A stretch of 5,351 nt of DNA, from contig JAWOJF010000117.1 in NCBI GenBank assembly GCA_046481785.1, positions 1-5,351 on the forward strand, in the 5' to 3' direction. Made by a program: the position numbers and the translations under genes. The notes below the pieces were generated by a model, which was given only the letters and a program-made list of their open reading frames with translations, had not been told where the DNA came from and searched no databases. The stretch is from JAWOJF01 sp046481785. GTDB lineage: Bacteria; Bacteroidota; Ignavibacteria; Ignavibacteriales; Ignavibacteriaceae. This document shows, in pieces, positions 1-5,351 of the stretch. Position 1 is the stretch's first letter. Every line of letters begins with the position of its first letter.

Positions 1-30
1 TAGTAAATCTTTTTAAATATGGATTAAAAT

Positions 31-687
31 ATGTCCGTTCCATTAAATGAAAAATTTTCCATTATACTTTCGCTTATTAAAACCCCAGGTTTACTCTCAG
101 CGTTAATTTCTTTTAAACACAGTGGATATTTAGTAGATACCGGATGGATTAAATCGTTTGTTAAAAAACAGCCCCTTGATAAAGATGATAACCCCGTTCC
201 CTGGATTACTCTTCCATGTATTGAGTTTTTAAAGGATAGAATTAATAATAAAATTACGGTATTTGAATTTGGTGCAGGAAATTCTACACTTTTTTTTGCT
301 GGAAGAGCAAATAAAATTGTATCGGTAGAGCATAATCAGTACTGGTTTGATAAAATTAAAAACATACTGCCTTTAAATACAGAACTGATTTTTCATGATG
401 TTAACAGTGAATATTACACCATACCTGCTGTTACTCAACAGAAGTATGATATTATTTTTGTTGATGCAGAAAAAAGGAATGAATGTTTAGTCAATTCAAT
501 CCGTTCACTGACAGATTCCGGAGTTCTGATACTTGACGATTCCGAGAGAGAAGAGTATGGTTATTCGGTAAATTTCATTAAAGAAAAAGGGTTTAAAGAA
601 TTGGTATTTTGGGGAATTTCACCAGGATATTCTTACACTAAATCAACAACTATCTTTTATCGGACGCAAAATTGTTTAAATATTTAG
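31..687 (+). CDS. Class I SAM-dependent methyltransferase, surface-glycan cluster type
   Basis: A 218-residue protein with a Rossmann-type SAM-binding core. Motif I is FEFGAGNST (residues 78-86). It is followed by SVEH (98-101), whose Glu100 is placed to bind the SAM ribose hydroxyls. YDIIFVDAEKR (139-149) and LILDDSER (166-173) match strands 4 and 5 of class I enzymes. Residues 1-60 precede the core and include a mildly hydrophobic stretch (about 9-28), with no clear signal peptide or membrane helix, so the enzyme is probably cytoplasmic or loosely membrane-associated. The ATG at 31 is preferred because the in-frame ATG at 19 meets a stop two codons later. No Shine-Dalgarno sequence is visible. 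The acceptor is unknown; sugar or lipid-linked glycan methylation is inferred only from the neighbouring glycosyltransferase. The methyltransferase fold is well supported, the substrate is not. Confidence 0.85.
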   Translation: MSVPLNEKFSIILSLIKTPGLLSALISFKHSGYLVDTGWIKSFVKKQPLDKDDNPVPWITLPCIEFLKDRINNKITVFEFGAGNSTLFFAGRANKIVSVEHNQYWFDKIKNILPLNTELIFHDVNSEYYTIPAVTQQKYDIIFVDAEKRNECLVNSIRSLTDSGVLILDDSEREEYGYSVNFIKEKGFKELVFWGISPGYSYTKSTTIFYRTQNCLNI

Positions 688-709
688 ATTAAGCATTTTT
701 TTCTTTTTT
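677..709 (+). terminator. Possible weak terminator after the first methyltransferase gene
   Basis: An AT-only palindrome (TAAATATTTA, 677-686) overlaps the stop codon, and a nearly pure T run follows at 696-709. The stem has no G-C pairs, so it would be a weak intrinsic terminator at best. The 73-base gap that follows and the distinct ribosome binding site of the next gene fit a transcriptional break here, but AT-rich spacers often look like this by chance. Confidence 0.2.
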
Positions 710-748
710 AGTTATTTATTTTTATGTAATTTTTAAGAAATCAAAATT

Positions 749-755
749 AAGGGGG
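749..755 (+). promoter_or_regulatory. Strong Shine-Dalgarno-like site of the lipoprotein gene
   Basis: AAGGGGG ends five bases before the ATG at 761 and fixes that start. It is the only clear purine-rich ribosome binding site in the window; the other plus-strand genes have AT-rich leaders. The last bases of the leader form the palindrome GGGATCCC (753-760), which overlaps this site. Confidence 0.6.
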
Positions 756-760
756 ATCCC

Positions 761-2068
761 ATGAAAACATTAAATATCCTAATATTTGGTCTTTTCATCT
801 TCTTTAATATAAGTTGTTCGGAAAATTCCATTGTTGATGTAAAAAGCAGCAAGAGTTCCGGAAATTTATCATTAAAAATAGATAAGGCAAATGCCCCTTC
901 GGATGTAGTATTAGTTACCGCTACTTTAACGGGAGAAGATTATGCTTCTATTACAGCAAATATGAATTTGCTTACTGATACCAATGCTGAATTTACATTC
1001 AATAAAATACCAGTTGGTGTATGGCACTTAACTGTTGAGGCAAAAAATAATGATAATGTTGTGCTGTATTCTGGACAGAGTGAAGTAACAGTATTTGAAA
1101 ATAATATTACTAATATTAATATAACACTCTCACCTGTTGTTATTGGTTCTGGTACTATACAAATAAATGTTAACTGGGGGGATTCTGAACCAAATCTTTG
1201 GCAAGATTATAACTTAAACCCTGTACTTACGTATACAGATTCATATTATGATTATTATGGAGTTCAACAGCCTAAACTATTATATGAAGACGGAATATAT
1301 AAAATGTGGTATTTAGGACTTGCTGGTAGCAGCCGATCACATGTATGTTATGCCGAATCCCAGGATGGATTAAACTGGACCACACCCGTTCAAAATCCTG
1401 TTATGTTTCCCGGAAATTACGGCTCATGGGATGCAACTGCAGCAATTGCAGGGGCTGTTATTAAAGAAGACAATGTTTATAAAATGTATTATGTCGGGTG
1501 GAATGATCAGTATAGTAATTGGCATATTGGACTTGCAACTTCAGTAGATGGTATATCCTGGACTAAGCTCCCTGTTCCTGTTATTTACGGCACCAGCGGA
1601 TGGGAGTACCAGATTATTCCCTCAACTGTTTTAAAAATTGACGGGGTTTATTACCTTTATTATTATGGCAGAAATTATCCTCAGGCAAGAATTGGGCTGG
1701 CATTTTCGTATGATGGAATTAATTGGACTAAATATTCTGGTAATCCCATCCTCACTCCCACCGAAGCCTGGGAGGGACAAGGTGTTTATCATCCTTCAGT
1801 TATAAAAGAGGGAAATATATTCAGGATGGTTTACTCATGTACCCCTGCAAATGCTTTTGGCCTTGCTACTTCTTCTGATGGAAAAAATTGGATTAAGCAA
1901 ACTTCCAATCCCTTTTTTAGAACAAATGATACATATAATCAATGGGCTAACGAAAGTATAGCTTATCCCTTTTTTACAAAAGTAAATGATCAATATCTTA
2001 TCTATTATAGTGGTTTTAGTAGTTCCGGCCCTATGAATAAGTATAAGATAGGAGTTATCAGAAGATAA
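761..2068 (+). CDS. Lipoprotein with five-bladed beta-propeller (GH43/GH130-like fold)
   Basis: A 435-residue exported protein. Residues 1-18 form a lipoprotein signal peptide (MKTLNILIFG, then a Phe/Ile-rich core) ending at NIS-Cys19, a relaxed lipobox, so the mature protein should be lipid-anchored. Residues 34-125 look like a small all-beta domain (SLKIDKANAPSDVVLVTATL onward). Residues 150-435 hold about five repeats, starting near 166, 224, 281, 340 and 396. The pattern is IYKMWYLG, then A-S-x-DG-x-x-W, then NPV/NPI. This matches the five-bladed propeller of the arabinanase/invertase-like glycosidase superfamily. I cannot assign the catalytic acid triad, so it may bind or cleave sugar. 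It is flanked by a methyltransferase and a glycosyltransferase gene, which suggests a role in handling or remodelling a surface glycan. It resembles uncharacterised secreted proteins I recall from Ignavibacteria; this is memory, not a search. Confidence 0.75.
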   Translation: MKTLNILIFGLFIFFNISCSENSIVDVKSSKSSGNLSLKIDKANAPSDVVLVTATLTGEDYASITANMNLLTDTNAEFTFNKIPVGVWHLTVEAKNNDNVVLYSGQSEVTVFENNITNINITLSPVVIGSGTIQINVNWGDSEPNLWQDYNLNPVLTYTDSYYDYYGVQQPKLLYEDGIYKMWYLGLAGSSRSHVCYAESQDGLNWTTPVQNPVMFPGNYGSWDATAAIAGAVIKEDNVYKMYYVGWNDQYSNWHIGLATSVDGISWTKLPVPVIYGTSGWEYQIIPSTVLKIDGVYYLYYYGRNYPQARIGLAFSYDGINWTKYSGNPILTPTEAWEGQGVYHPSVIKEGNIFRMVYSCTPANAFGLATSSDGKNWIKQTSNPFFRTNDTYNQWANESIAYPFFTKVNDQYLIYYSGFSSSGPMNKYKIGVIRR

Positions 2069-2133
2069 ATATAAAGCTATCTGAACTAATACAGACATTA
2101 CATTTTTTGCCTATATAAGCTAATGATTTATTT

Positions 2134-3027
2134 ATGCATTTTGCCCCTATAGTATTATTCGTTTATAAACGTTTCACTTCTACAAAACTCACAGTTGAAT
2201 CTCTCCGAAAGAATTCTGAAGCAGTTAATTCAGATTTAATTATATTTTCTGATGGTGCAAAATCAGAAAAAGATATTAACCTGGTTGATGATGTTAGAAA
2301 ATATATCAATTCAATTACTGGTTTTAAGACTGTTACAGTATTTAAGAATGAAAAAAATCTGGGGCTGGCAAACTCAATTATAAATGGGGTAACAAGGGTT
2401 GTTAACCAATATGGAAAAATAATTGTTCTTGAAGATGATATGATTATTTCACCCTACTTTTTAAAGTATATGAATGAAGCTTTGACTTTGTATGAAAATG
2501 AAGATAAAGTAGTTAGTGTACATGGTTATATATATCCTGTTAATGAAAAACTGCCGGAGACTTTTTTTTTGAGAGGAGCTGACTGCTGGGGATGGGCTAC
2601 CTGGAAAAGAGGCTGGGACATTTTTGAACCGGATTCAGAAAAACTGCTTCAGGAAATCCATAACAGGAAACTGGAATACGAGTTTGATCTTAACGGCACA
2701 TTTAATAATGTAAGGATGCTTAAAAACCAGATTGAAGGCCGGGTTGATTCATGGGCTATCCGGTGGCATGCTTCTGCTTTTATAAAAAACAAGTACACAC
2801 TATACCCGGGGTCGCCGCTGGTAAAAAATATCGGGATGGATGAGCAGGCAACTCATACAAAAAAAATGAATGTTTATGATGTTGTAATTAAAGACACTCC
2901 TATAACGGTAATTAAAATACCGGTAGAGGAAAATGTACAGGCAAGAAAAATAGTTGAGAAATTTTTCTTCAGGGCAAATCCGAATTTTATAAGCAGGCTT
3001 GTAAAGTTATTTAAATACAAGTTTTAA
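2134..3027 (+). CDS. GT-A fold glycosyltransferase (GT2/GNT-I-like)
   Basis: A 297-residue protein that probably transfers a sugar from a nucleotide-sugar donor during surface polysaccharide assembly, on the cytoplasmic side. The N-terminus APIVLFVYKR (residues 4-13) is a typical first strand of GT-A enzymes. FSDGAK (38-43) and NLGLANSI (75-82) are nucleotide-binding region motifs. LEDDM (99-103) carries the metal-binding acidic pair, with an EDD arrangement as in GNT-I-like enzymes. CWGWATWKRGW (151-161) and SWAIRW (206-211) are acceptor-side motifs seen in this bacterial group. NIGMDEQATH (232-241) lies near the end of the catalytic domain. There is no membrane helix. The start at 2134 fits the family N-terminus although no Shine-Dalgarno sequence is visible in the 65-base leader. 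Donor and acceptor are unknown. A T9 run (2562-2570) and an A8 run (2859-2866) lie within the gene. Confidence 0.88.
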   Translation: MHFAPIVLFVYKRFTSTKLTVESLRKNSEAVNSDLIIFSDGAKSEKDINLVDDVRKYINSITGFKTVTVFKNEKNLGLANSIINGVTRVVNQYGKIIVLEDDMIISPYFLKYMNEALTLYENEDKVVSVHGYIYPVNEKLPETFFLRGADCWGWATWKRGWDIFEPDSEKLLQEIHNRKLEYEFDLNGTFNNVRMLKNQIEGRVDSWAIRWHASAFIKNKYTLYPGSPLVKNIGMDEQATHTKKMNVYDVVIKDTPITVIKIPVEENVQARKIVEKFFFRANPNFISRLVKLFKYKF

Positions 3028-3054
3028 TTTCTCTTTTCTTTTTATATTTAAACT

Positions 3055-3720
3055 ATGCTTACTCAAAAAGCTATACATCAGACAGATAACCGGCAATATG
3101 ATTATTCCTCCTGGGAAAATGAAAACAGGGCAGAGTATGACTATATTGTTAATTATGTTGAAATGAATAAAAAAGTTTTAGACCTCGGCTGCGGCAATGG
3201 TTCATTAATGCAAAGATTGATCAGTGAAAAAAAATCAGATGTAACCGGGATTGAGATTTCTCAAAGTGCAGTTGATGTATGCCGGAAAAAAGGATTAAAT
3301 GTTATTAAAGGCAGAATTGATGAAAAACTTCCGTTTGAAGATAATTCATTTGACTATTCTGTCTGCAACGTTACACTTCAAATGGTAATGTTCCCTGAAA
3401 AAACTATTTCTGAGATGAAAAGGGTGTCCCGTTTTTTAATAATATCATTTCCTAATTTTGCATTTTATAAAAACAGGCTGGAGCTCCTTTTCAGGGGGGT
3501 TATGCCGCATAGCTCATTATTTGGATATAAGTGGTATAATACAGGCCATATTCATTTATTTTCTATTAAGGACTTTTACGAGCTGCTTGACAGTATTGGA
3601 AACCTTGAAGTTATTGATCATACATTTACAAAAACCGGCAGTAATTTTAAAAACTCACTTATGAAAATTGCGCCTAATTTTTTCCAGCTTATTCCAATAA
3701 TGTTAGTTAAAAAAAAATGA
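3055..3720 (+). CDS. MetW-like class I SAM-dependent methyltransferase
   Basis: A 221-residue protein with motif I VLDLGCGNGS (residues 41-50), GIEIS (65-69) for SAM ribose binding, the LPFEDNSFDYSVCNVTLQ segment (92-109), and a C-terminal half characteristic of the MetW family. That half shows SFPNF (131-135), RLELLFRGVMP (141-151) and YKWYNTGHIHLFSIKDF (158-174). In proteobacteria metW normally sits beside metX in methionine synthesis; here no met gene is present and the neighbours are a glycosyltransferase and another methyltransferase. A sugar or glycan-precursor methylation role is therefore inferred, and I give no metW symbol. The gene follows the glycosyltransferase gene by 27 bases and overlaps the next gene by four, so it is very probably in one operon with them. 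There is no Shine-Dalgarno site. A run of eight A's (3227-3234) lies inside it, and nine A's directly precede its stop. Confidence 0.82.
   Translation: MLTQKAIHQTDNRQYDYSSWENENRAEYDYIVNYVEMNKKVLDLGCGNGSLMQRLISEKKSDVTGIEISQSAVDVCRKKGLNVIKGRIDEKLPFEDNSFDYSVCNVTLQMVMFPEKTISEMKRVSRFLIISFPNFAFYKNRLELLFRGVMPHSSLFGYKWYNTGHIHLFSIKDFYELLDSIGNLEVIDHTFTKTGSNFKNSLMKIAPNFFQLIPIMLVKKK
3709..3720 (+). other. A9 run and ATGA stop/start overlap between two methyltransferase genes
   Basis: Nine A's (3709-3717) read as three Lys codons lead directly into TGA, and the last A is also the first base of the downstream ATG. The ATGA overlap is a usual sign of translational coupling. The downstream gene is in the -1 frame relative to the upstream one. 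A -1 slip on the A run, or one extra A in the DNA or RNA, would therefore bypass the stop and join the two proteins in frame. Confidence 0.6.
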
Positions 3721-4433
3721 TTAAATCATTAAAGAAAAGAATTCAAAGAGAATCCTTTGAACCAGGTTTGCTGGGACTTATTTTCAATCCCTTTTATTTT
3801 GCCAGAAAAGGATTATTTGAAAATCTGAAAAAAACCGGAATATATGTAACGGGAAAAACCCTGGATGTTGGATGCGGTACCAAACCGTATGAAAAATTAT
3901 TCAGCTACTCTGAATATATAGGACTTGAGTATGATACCGGCATTGATTCTGAAAAAAAGCAGGCTGATTATTATTATGACGGAAAAGTATTCCCGTTTAA
4001 TAATGAAGAATTTGATTCAGTTGTTACAAACCAGGTACTGGAGCATGTTTTTAATCCCGGTGAGTTTCTTAAGGAGATTCACAGGGTATTAAAAAGTAAC
4101 GGGAAATTGCTTTTAACTGTTCCATTTGTGTGGGACGAACATGAACAGCCTTATGATTATGCCCGCTATTCATCCTTTGGCCTGAAACATCTGCTGGAAA
4201 GCAGCGGATTTAAAATTATAAAGTCAGAAAAAAGTACTTCTGACTTTAGAGTGATTTTTCAGATGGTAAACGGTTATTTATATAAAATATCCCGCAATAA
4301 TTTTATCCTTAAACAGGCCGTTCAACTATTGCTGATATTTCCTCTTAATATTATAGGAACAATTATTTCCTTTATTCTTCCCGGGAATAAGGACCTTTAT
4401 TTGGATAATATTATAGTTGCTCAAAAACTATAA
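3717..4433 (+). CDS. Class I SAM-dependent methyltransferase (Methyltransf_11 type), O-antigen cluster type
   Basis: A 238-residue protein. Motif I is TLDVGCGTKPYEKLF (residues 48-62), and GLEYD (69-73) holds the SAM-binding acidic residue. DGKVFPFNNEEFDSVVTNQVLEHV (88-111) is the post-I and motif II region of Methyltransf_11 enzymes, and HRVLKSNGKLLLTVPF (122-137) is motif III. The WDEHEQPYDYARYSSFGLKHLLE block (139-161) is shared by methyltransferases often found in O-antigen and capsule clusters. The hydrophobic C-terminal segment (about 203-221) could pack on or dip into the membrane. The start overlaps the previous stop as ATGA, so translation is probably coupled. It is the last gene on this strand in the window and is followed immediately by a hairpin. 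The acceptor is unknown; methylation of a sugar or lipid-linked intermediate is inferred from context. Confidence 0.85.
   Translation: MIKSLKKRIQRESFEPGLLGLIFNPFYFARKGLFENLKKTGIYVTGKTLDVGCGTKPYEKLFSYSEYIGLEYDTGIDSEKKQADYYYDGKVFPFNNEEFDSVVTNQVLEHVFNPGEFLKEIHRVLKSNGKLLLTVPFVWDEHEQPYDYARYSSFGLKHLLESSGFKIIKSEKSTSDFRVIFQMVNGYLYKISRNNFILKQAVQLLLIFPLNIIGTIISFILPGNKDLYLDNIIVAQKL
4219..4248. repeat. Perfect 11-bp inverted repeat inside the last methyltransferase gene
   Basis: TAAAGTCAGAA (4219-4229) and TTCTGACTTTA (4238-4248) are exact reverse complements separated by eight bases. The arms lie in the coding region of residues 168-178 and would form an RNA hairpin within the message. No function is evident, and codon choice for a Lys/Ser/Glu-rich stretch may produce it by chance. 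Confidence 0.5.
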
Positions 4434-4470
4434 TGTCCCGATTTCGTAACTTCAGTGTGAGATCAGGACA
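4434..4470 (+). terminator. Hairpin immediately after the last plus-strand stop codon
   Basis: TGTCCCGAT (4434-4442) pairs with ATCAGGACA (4462-4470) with one mismatch. In plus-strand RNA the stem extends inward to A4448-U4456 by Watson-Crick and G-U pairs, leaving a seven-base loop. It begins at the base after the TAA. There is no U-tract downstream on the plus strand. On the minus strand the stem is followed by TTATAGTTTTT, so it might serve the convergent gene, but several inner pairs are lost on that strand. It could stop transcription or protect the 3' end. The rest of the convergent spacer, to 4543, shows only a small palindrome, AAGGCCTT at 4481-4488. Confidence 0.4.
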
Positions 4471-4543
4471 CGTACTTATAAAGGCCTTGTTTCAAGAAAA
4501 TTATTCATCCTAAGTTGAAAAGTTGTTAATTAGATTTAAGTTC

Positions 4544-5351
4544 CTATTTCACCAGTGCAATCTTCCTGGTTTCTGTAAATCTTTCAGTTTTAATGGTGTA
4601 AAAATACATTCCGCTGGGAAGGCCTGCCGCATTAAAACTTATCTCATGATACCCCGTTGATACATTTTCATTGACTAACTCCGTAACAAGATTACCAAGA
4701 ATATCATAAACTTTTAGCTCAACATGCTGGTCTTCCGGCAATGTATAAGAGATTATGGAATATGAATTAAAAGGGTTTGGGTAACTCTGATTTAGTTCGT
4801 ATTTGTCTATGTTTTCAACCCTTTCTGTCTTAACATGAACTCCGATATCAGATATATTAAAAGTTATAATTCCGCCATTGTATACACCCATCCATTTATT
4901 ATCAGCAGAATCAATATCGAGGGAAAAAATAAAGCCATCAAGTGATTGAATAAAGGTATTAAGAGAGTCGTAAAGTGTCCATTTATCATCTCTGAATTTT
5001 GCAAGGCCGTAATTAAATGCACACCATATATTATCATTGTTATCGATTGCAACAGAATTAAGATAGTATCCTATTTTAGGTTCAGGGGAAATATGATGGA
5101 TCCATCTGGTGCCATCATATATCATTAATCCGCTAGGAGTAGCAGCTACAATATTCCCCCTGCTATCAAAAACCAGCGATTGCTGGGAACTAATCCTGTC
5201 AATCATTTCAAAACTTTGGTAACCGTTGCCATCAAACTTGAAAAGTTTATAAGATGATGATGTTCCATCTATGGCCATTCCCCATATATTATCCTCAGAA
5301 TCTATCTTTAGGCCATAGACATTATTACCGGGAATATCAGAATTAAGAGTA
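4544..5351 (-). CDS. Secreted repeat-propeller protein with T9SS C-terminal sorting domain, 5'-truncated by window edge
   Basis: The reading frame stays open to the right edge: 24 codons upstream of the Met at 5278 read TLNSDIPGNNVYGLKIDSED and on, and continue the repeat. The Met is therefore internal and 268 C-terminal residues are visible. Four repeats of about 35-50 residues share the pattern V-x-x-(I/F)D-x-x-(D/G)N-I-W followed by a G-(L/I)-x-x-(F/Y) strand: GLKIDSEDNIW, SLVFDSRGNIV, SVAIDNNDNIW and SLDIDSADNKW. This resembles two-component-regulator propeller (Reg_prop) blades. The last 84 residues (about 4547-4798) are a T9SS sorting domain: SYPNPFN, then ISYTLPEDQHVELKVYDILG, then GYHEISFNAAGLPSGMYFYTI and a basic end, RKIALVK. 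Such proteins cross the outer membrane through the Por/Gld machinery and are released or anchored at the surface. The binding target is unknown. The gene converges on the glycan cluster and is probably a separate transcription unit. Confidence 0.88.
   Translation of the reverse strand, partial: TLNSDIPGNNVYGLKIDSEDNIWGMAIDGTSSSYKLFKFDGNGYQSFEMIDRISSQQSLVFDSRGNIVAATPSGLMIYDGTRWIHHISPEPKIGYYLNSVAIDNNDNIWCAFNYGLAKFRDDKWTLYDSLNTFIQSLDGFIFSLDIDSADNKWMGVYNGGIITFNISDIGVHVKTERVENIDKYELNQSYPNPFNSYSIISYTLPEDQHVELKVYDILGNLVTELVNENVSTGYHEISFNAAGLPSGMYFYTIKTERFTETRKIALVK

Noticed and set aside
1..50. Possible tail of an upstream gene: the frame starting at base 3 reads VNLFKYGLKYVRSIK and stops at 48-50, overlapping the first gene by 20 bases.
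   Set aside because: All three frames close early (stops at 1-3, 14-16 and 48-50), so the true upstream stop cannot be chosen, and 15 residues are too few to recognise.
753..760. GGGATCCC palindrome before the lipoprotein start as an operator.
   Set aside because: Eight bases alone, overlapping a ribosome binding site, do not support a regulator site.
1835..2098. 87-codon open frame on the minus strand.
   Set aside because: It is antisense to the C-terminal propeller repeats of the lipoprotein gene, its product has no recognisable domain, and the plus-strand frame is clearly the coding one.
2069..2133. Promoter or terminator between the lipoprotein and glycosyltransferase genes.
   Set aside because: I see no convincing -35/-10 or Bacteroidota-type -33/-7 pair and no G-C-containing hairpin in this 65-base AT-rich gap.
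3458..3664. 68-codon open frame on the plus strand inside the MetW-like gene.
   Set aside because: It lies wholly within a well-supported gene in another frame and has no start signal or domain.
4481..4496. AAGGCCTT palindrome and the CTTG-TTT-CAAG mini-hairpin in the convergent spacer.
   Set aside because: The stems are only four base pairs with no U-tract on either strand; too weak to call a terminator or a repeat.
4864..5128. Short open frames on both strands (4864-5052 minus, 4946-5128 plus).
   Set aside because: Both overlap the T9SS propeller gene, whose repeats are clear across this stretch; the alternative products are low-complexity.
5276..5278. ATG at 5278 as the start of the minus-strand gene.
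   Set aside because: The frame is open upstream to the window edge and encodes another repeat unit (VYGLKIDSEDNIWG), and there is no signal peptide after this Met, as a T9SS cargo needs.

Overview
The window is AT-rich, tightly packed bacterial DNA. It holds five genes on the plus strand (31-4433) and the 3' part of a sixth gene on the minus strand (4544-5351), which converges on them. The minus-strand protein ends in a type IX secretion (T9SS) C-terminal sorting domain containing YPNPFN, of the kind common in Ignavibacteriota and relatives. The plus-strand lipoprotein resembles secreted proteins of the same group, and most starts lack a Shine-Dalgarno sequence. Together these point to the Bacteroidota/Chlorobiota/Ignavibacteriota (FCB) group, most likely Ignavibacteriota. 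That placement is inference, because no rRNA or marker gene is present.

Layout: 31-687 encodes a class I SAM-dependent methyltransferase of the GAGNST type. 761-2068 encodes an exported lipoprotein with a small N-terminal beta domain and a five-bladed propeller resembling the GH43/GH32/GH130 superfamily. 2134-3027 encodes a GT-A fold glycosyltransferase with an LEDDM motif. 3055-3720 encodes a MetW-like methyltransferase. 3717-4433 encodes another class I methyltransferase, joined to the previous gene by an ATGA overlap. 4434-4543 is the convergent intergenic region and contains a hairpin directly after the last plus-strand stop. 4544-5351 (minus) is the end of a secreted repeat-propeller protein with a T9SS signal; its start lies beyond the right edge.

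The plus-strand set looks like part of a surface polysaccharide cluster (O-antigen, capsule or exopolysaccharide). One enzyme transfers a sugar, three putative methyltransferases could decorate or cap the glycan or modify a precursor, and one surface lipoprotein could bind or trim the product. The exact substrates cannot be read from the sequence. I see no tRNA, rRNA, CRISPR array, transposase or attachment site, and no gene-free stretch longer than about 110 bases.

I found no clearly new defence or mobile system. The points most worth checking are the nine-A run at the junction of the two overlapping methyltransferase genes, the uncharacterised propeller lipoprotein, the MetW-like enzyme outside a methionine setting, and two inverted repeats near the end of the cluster.
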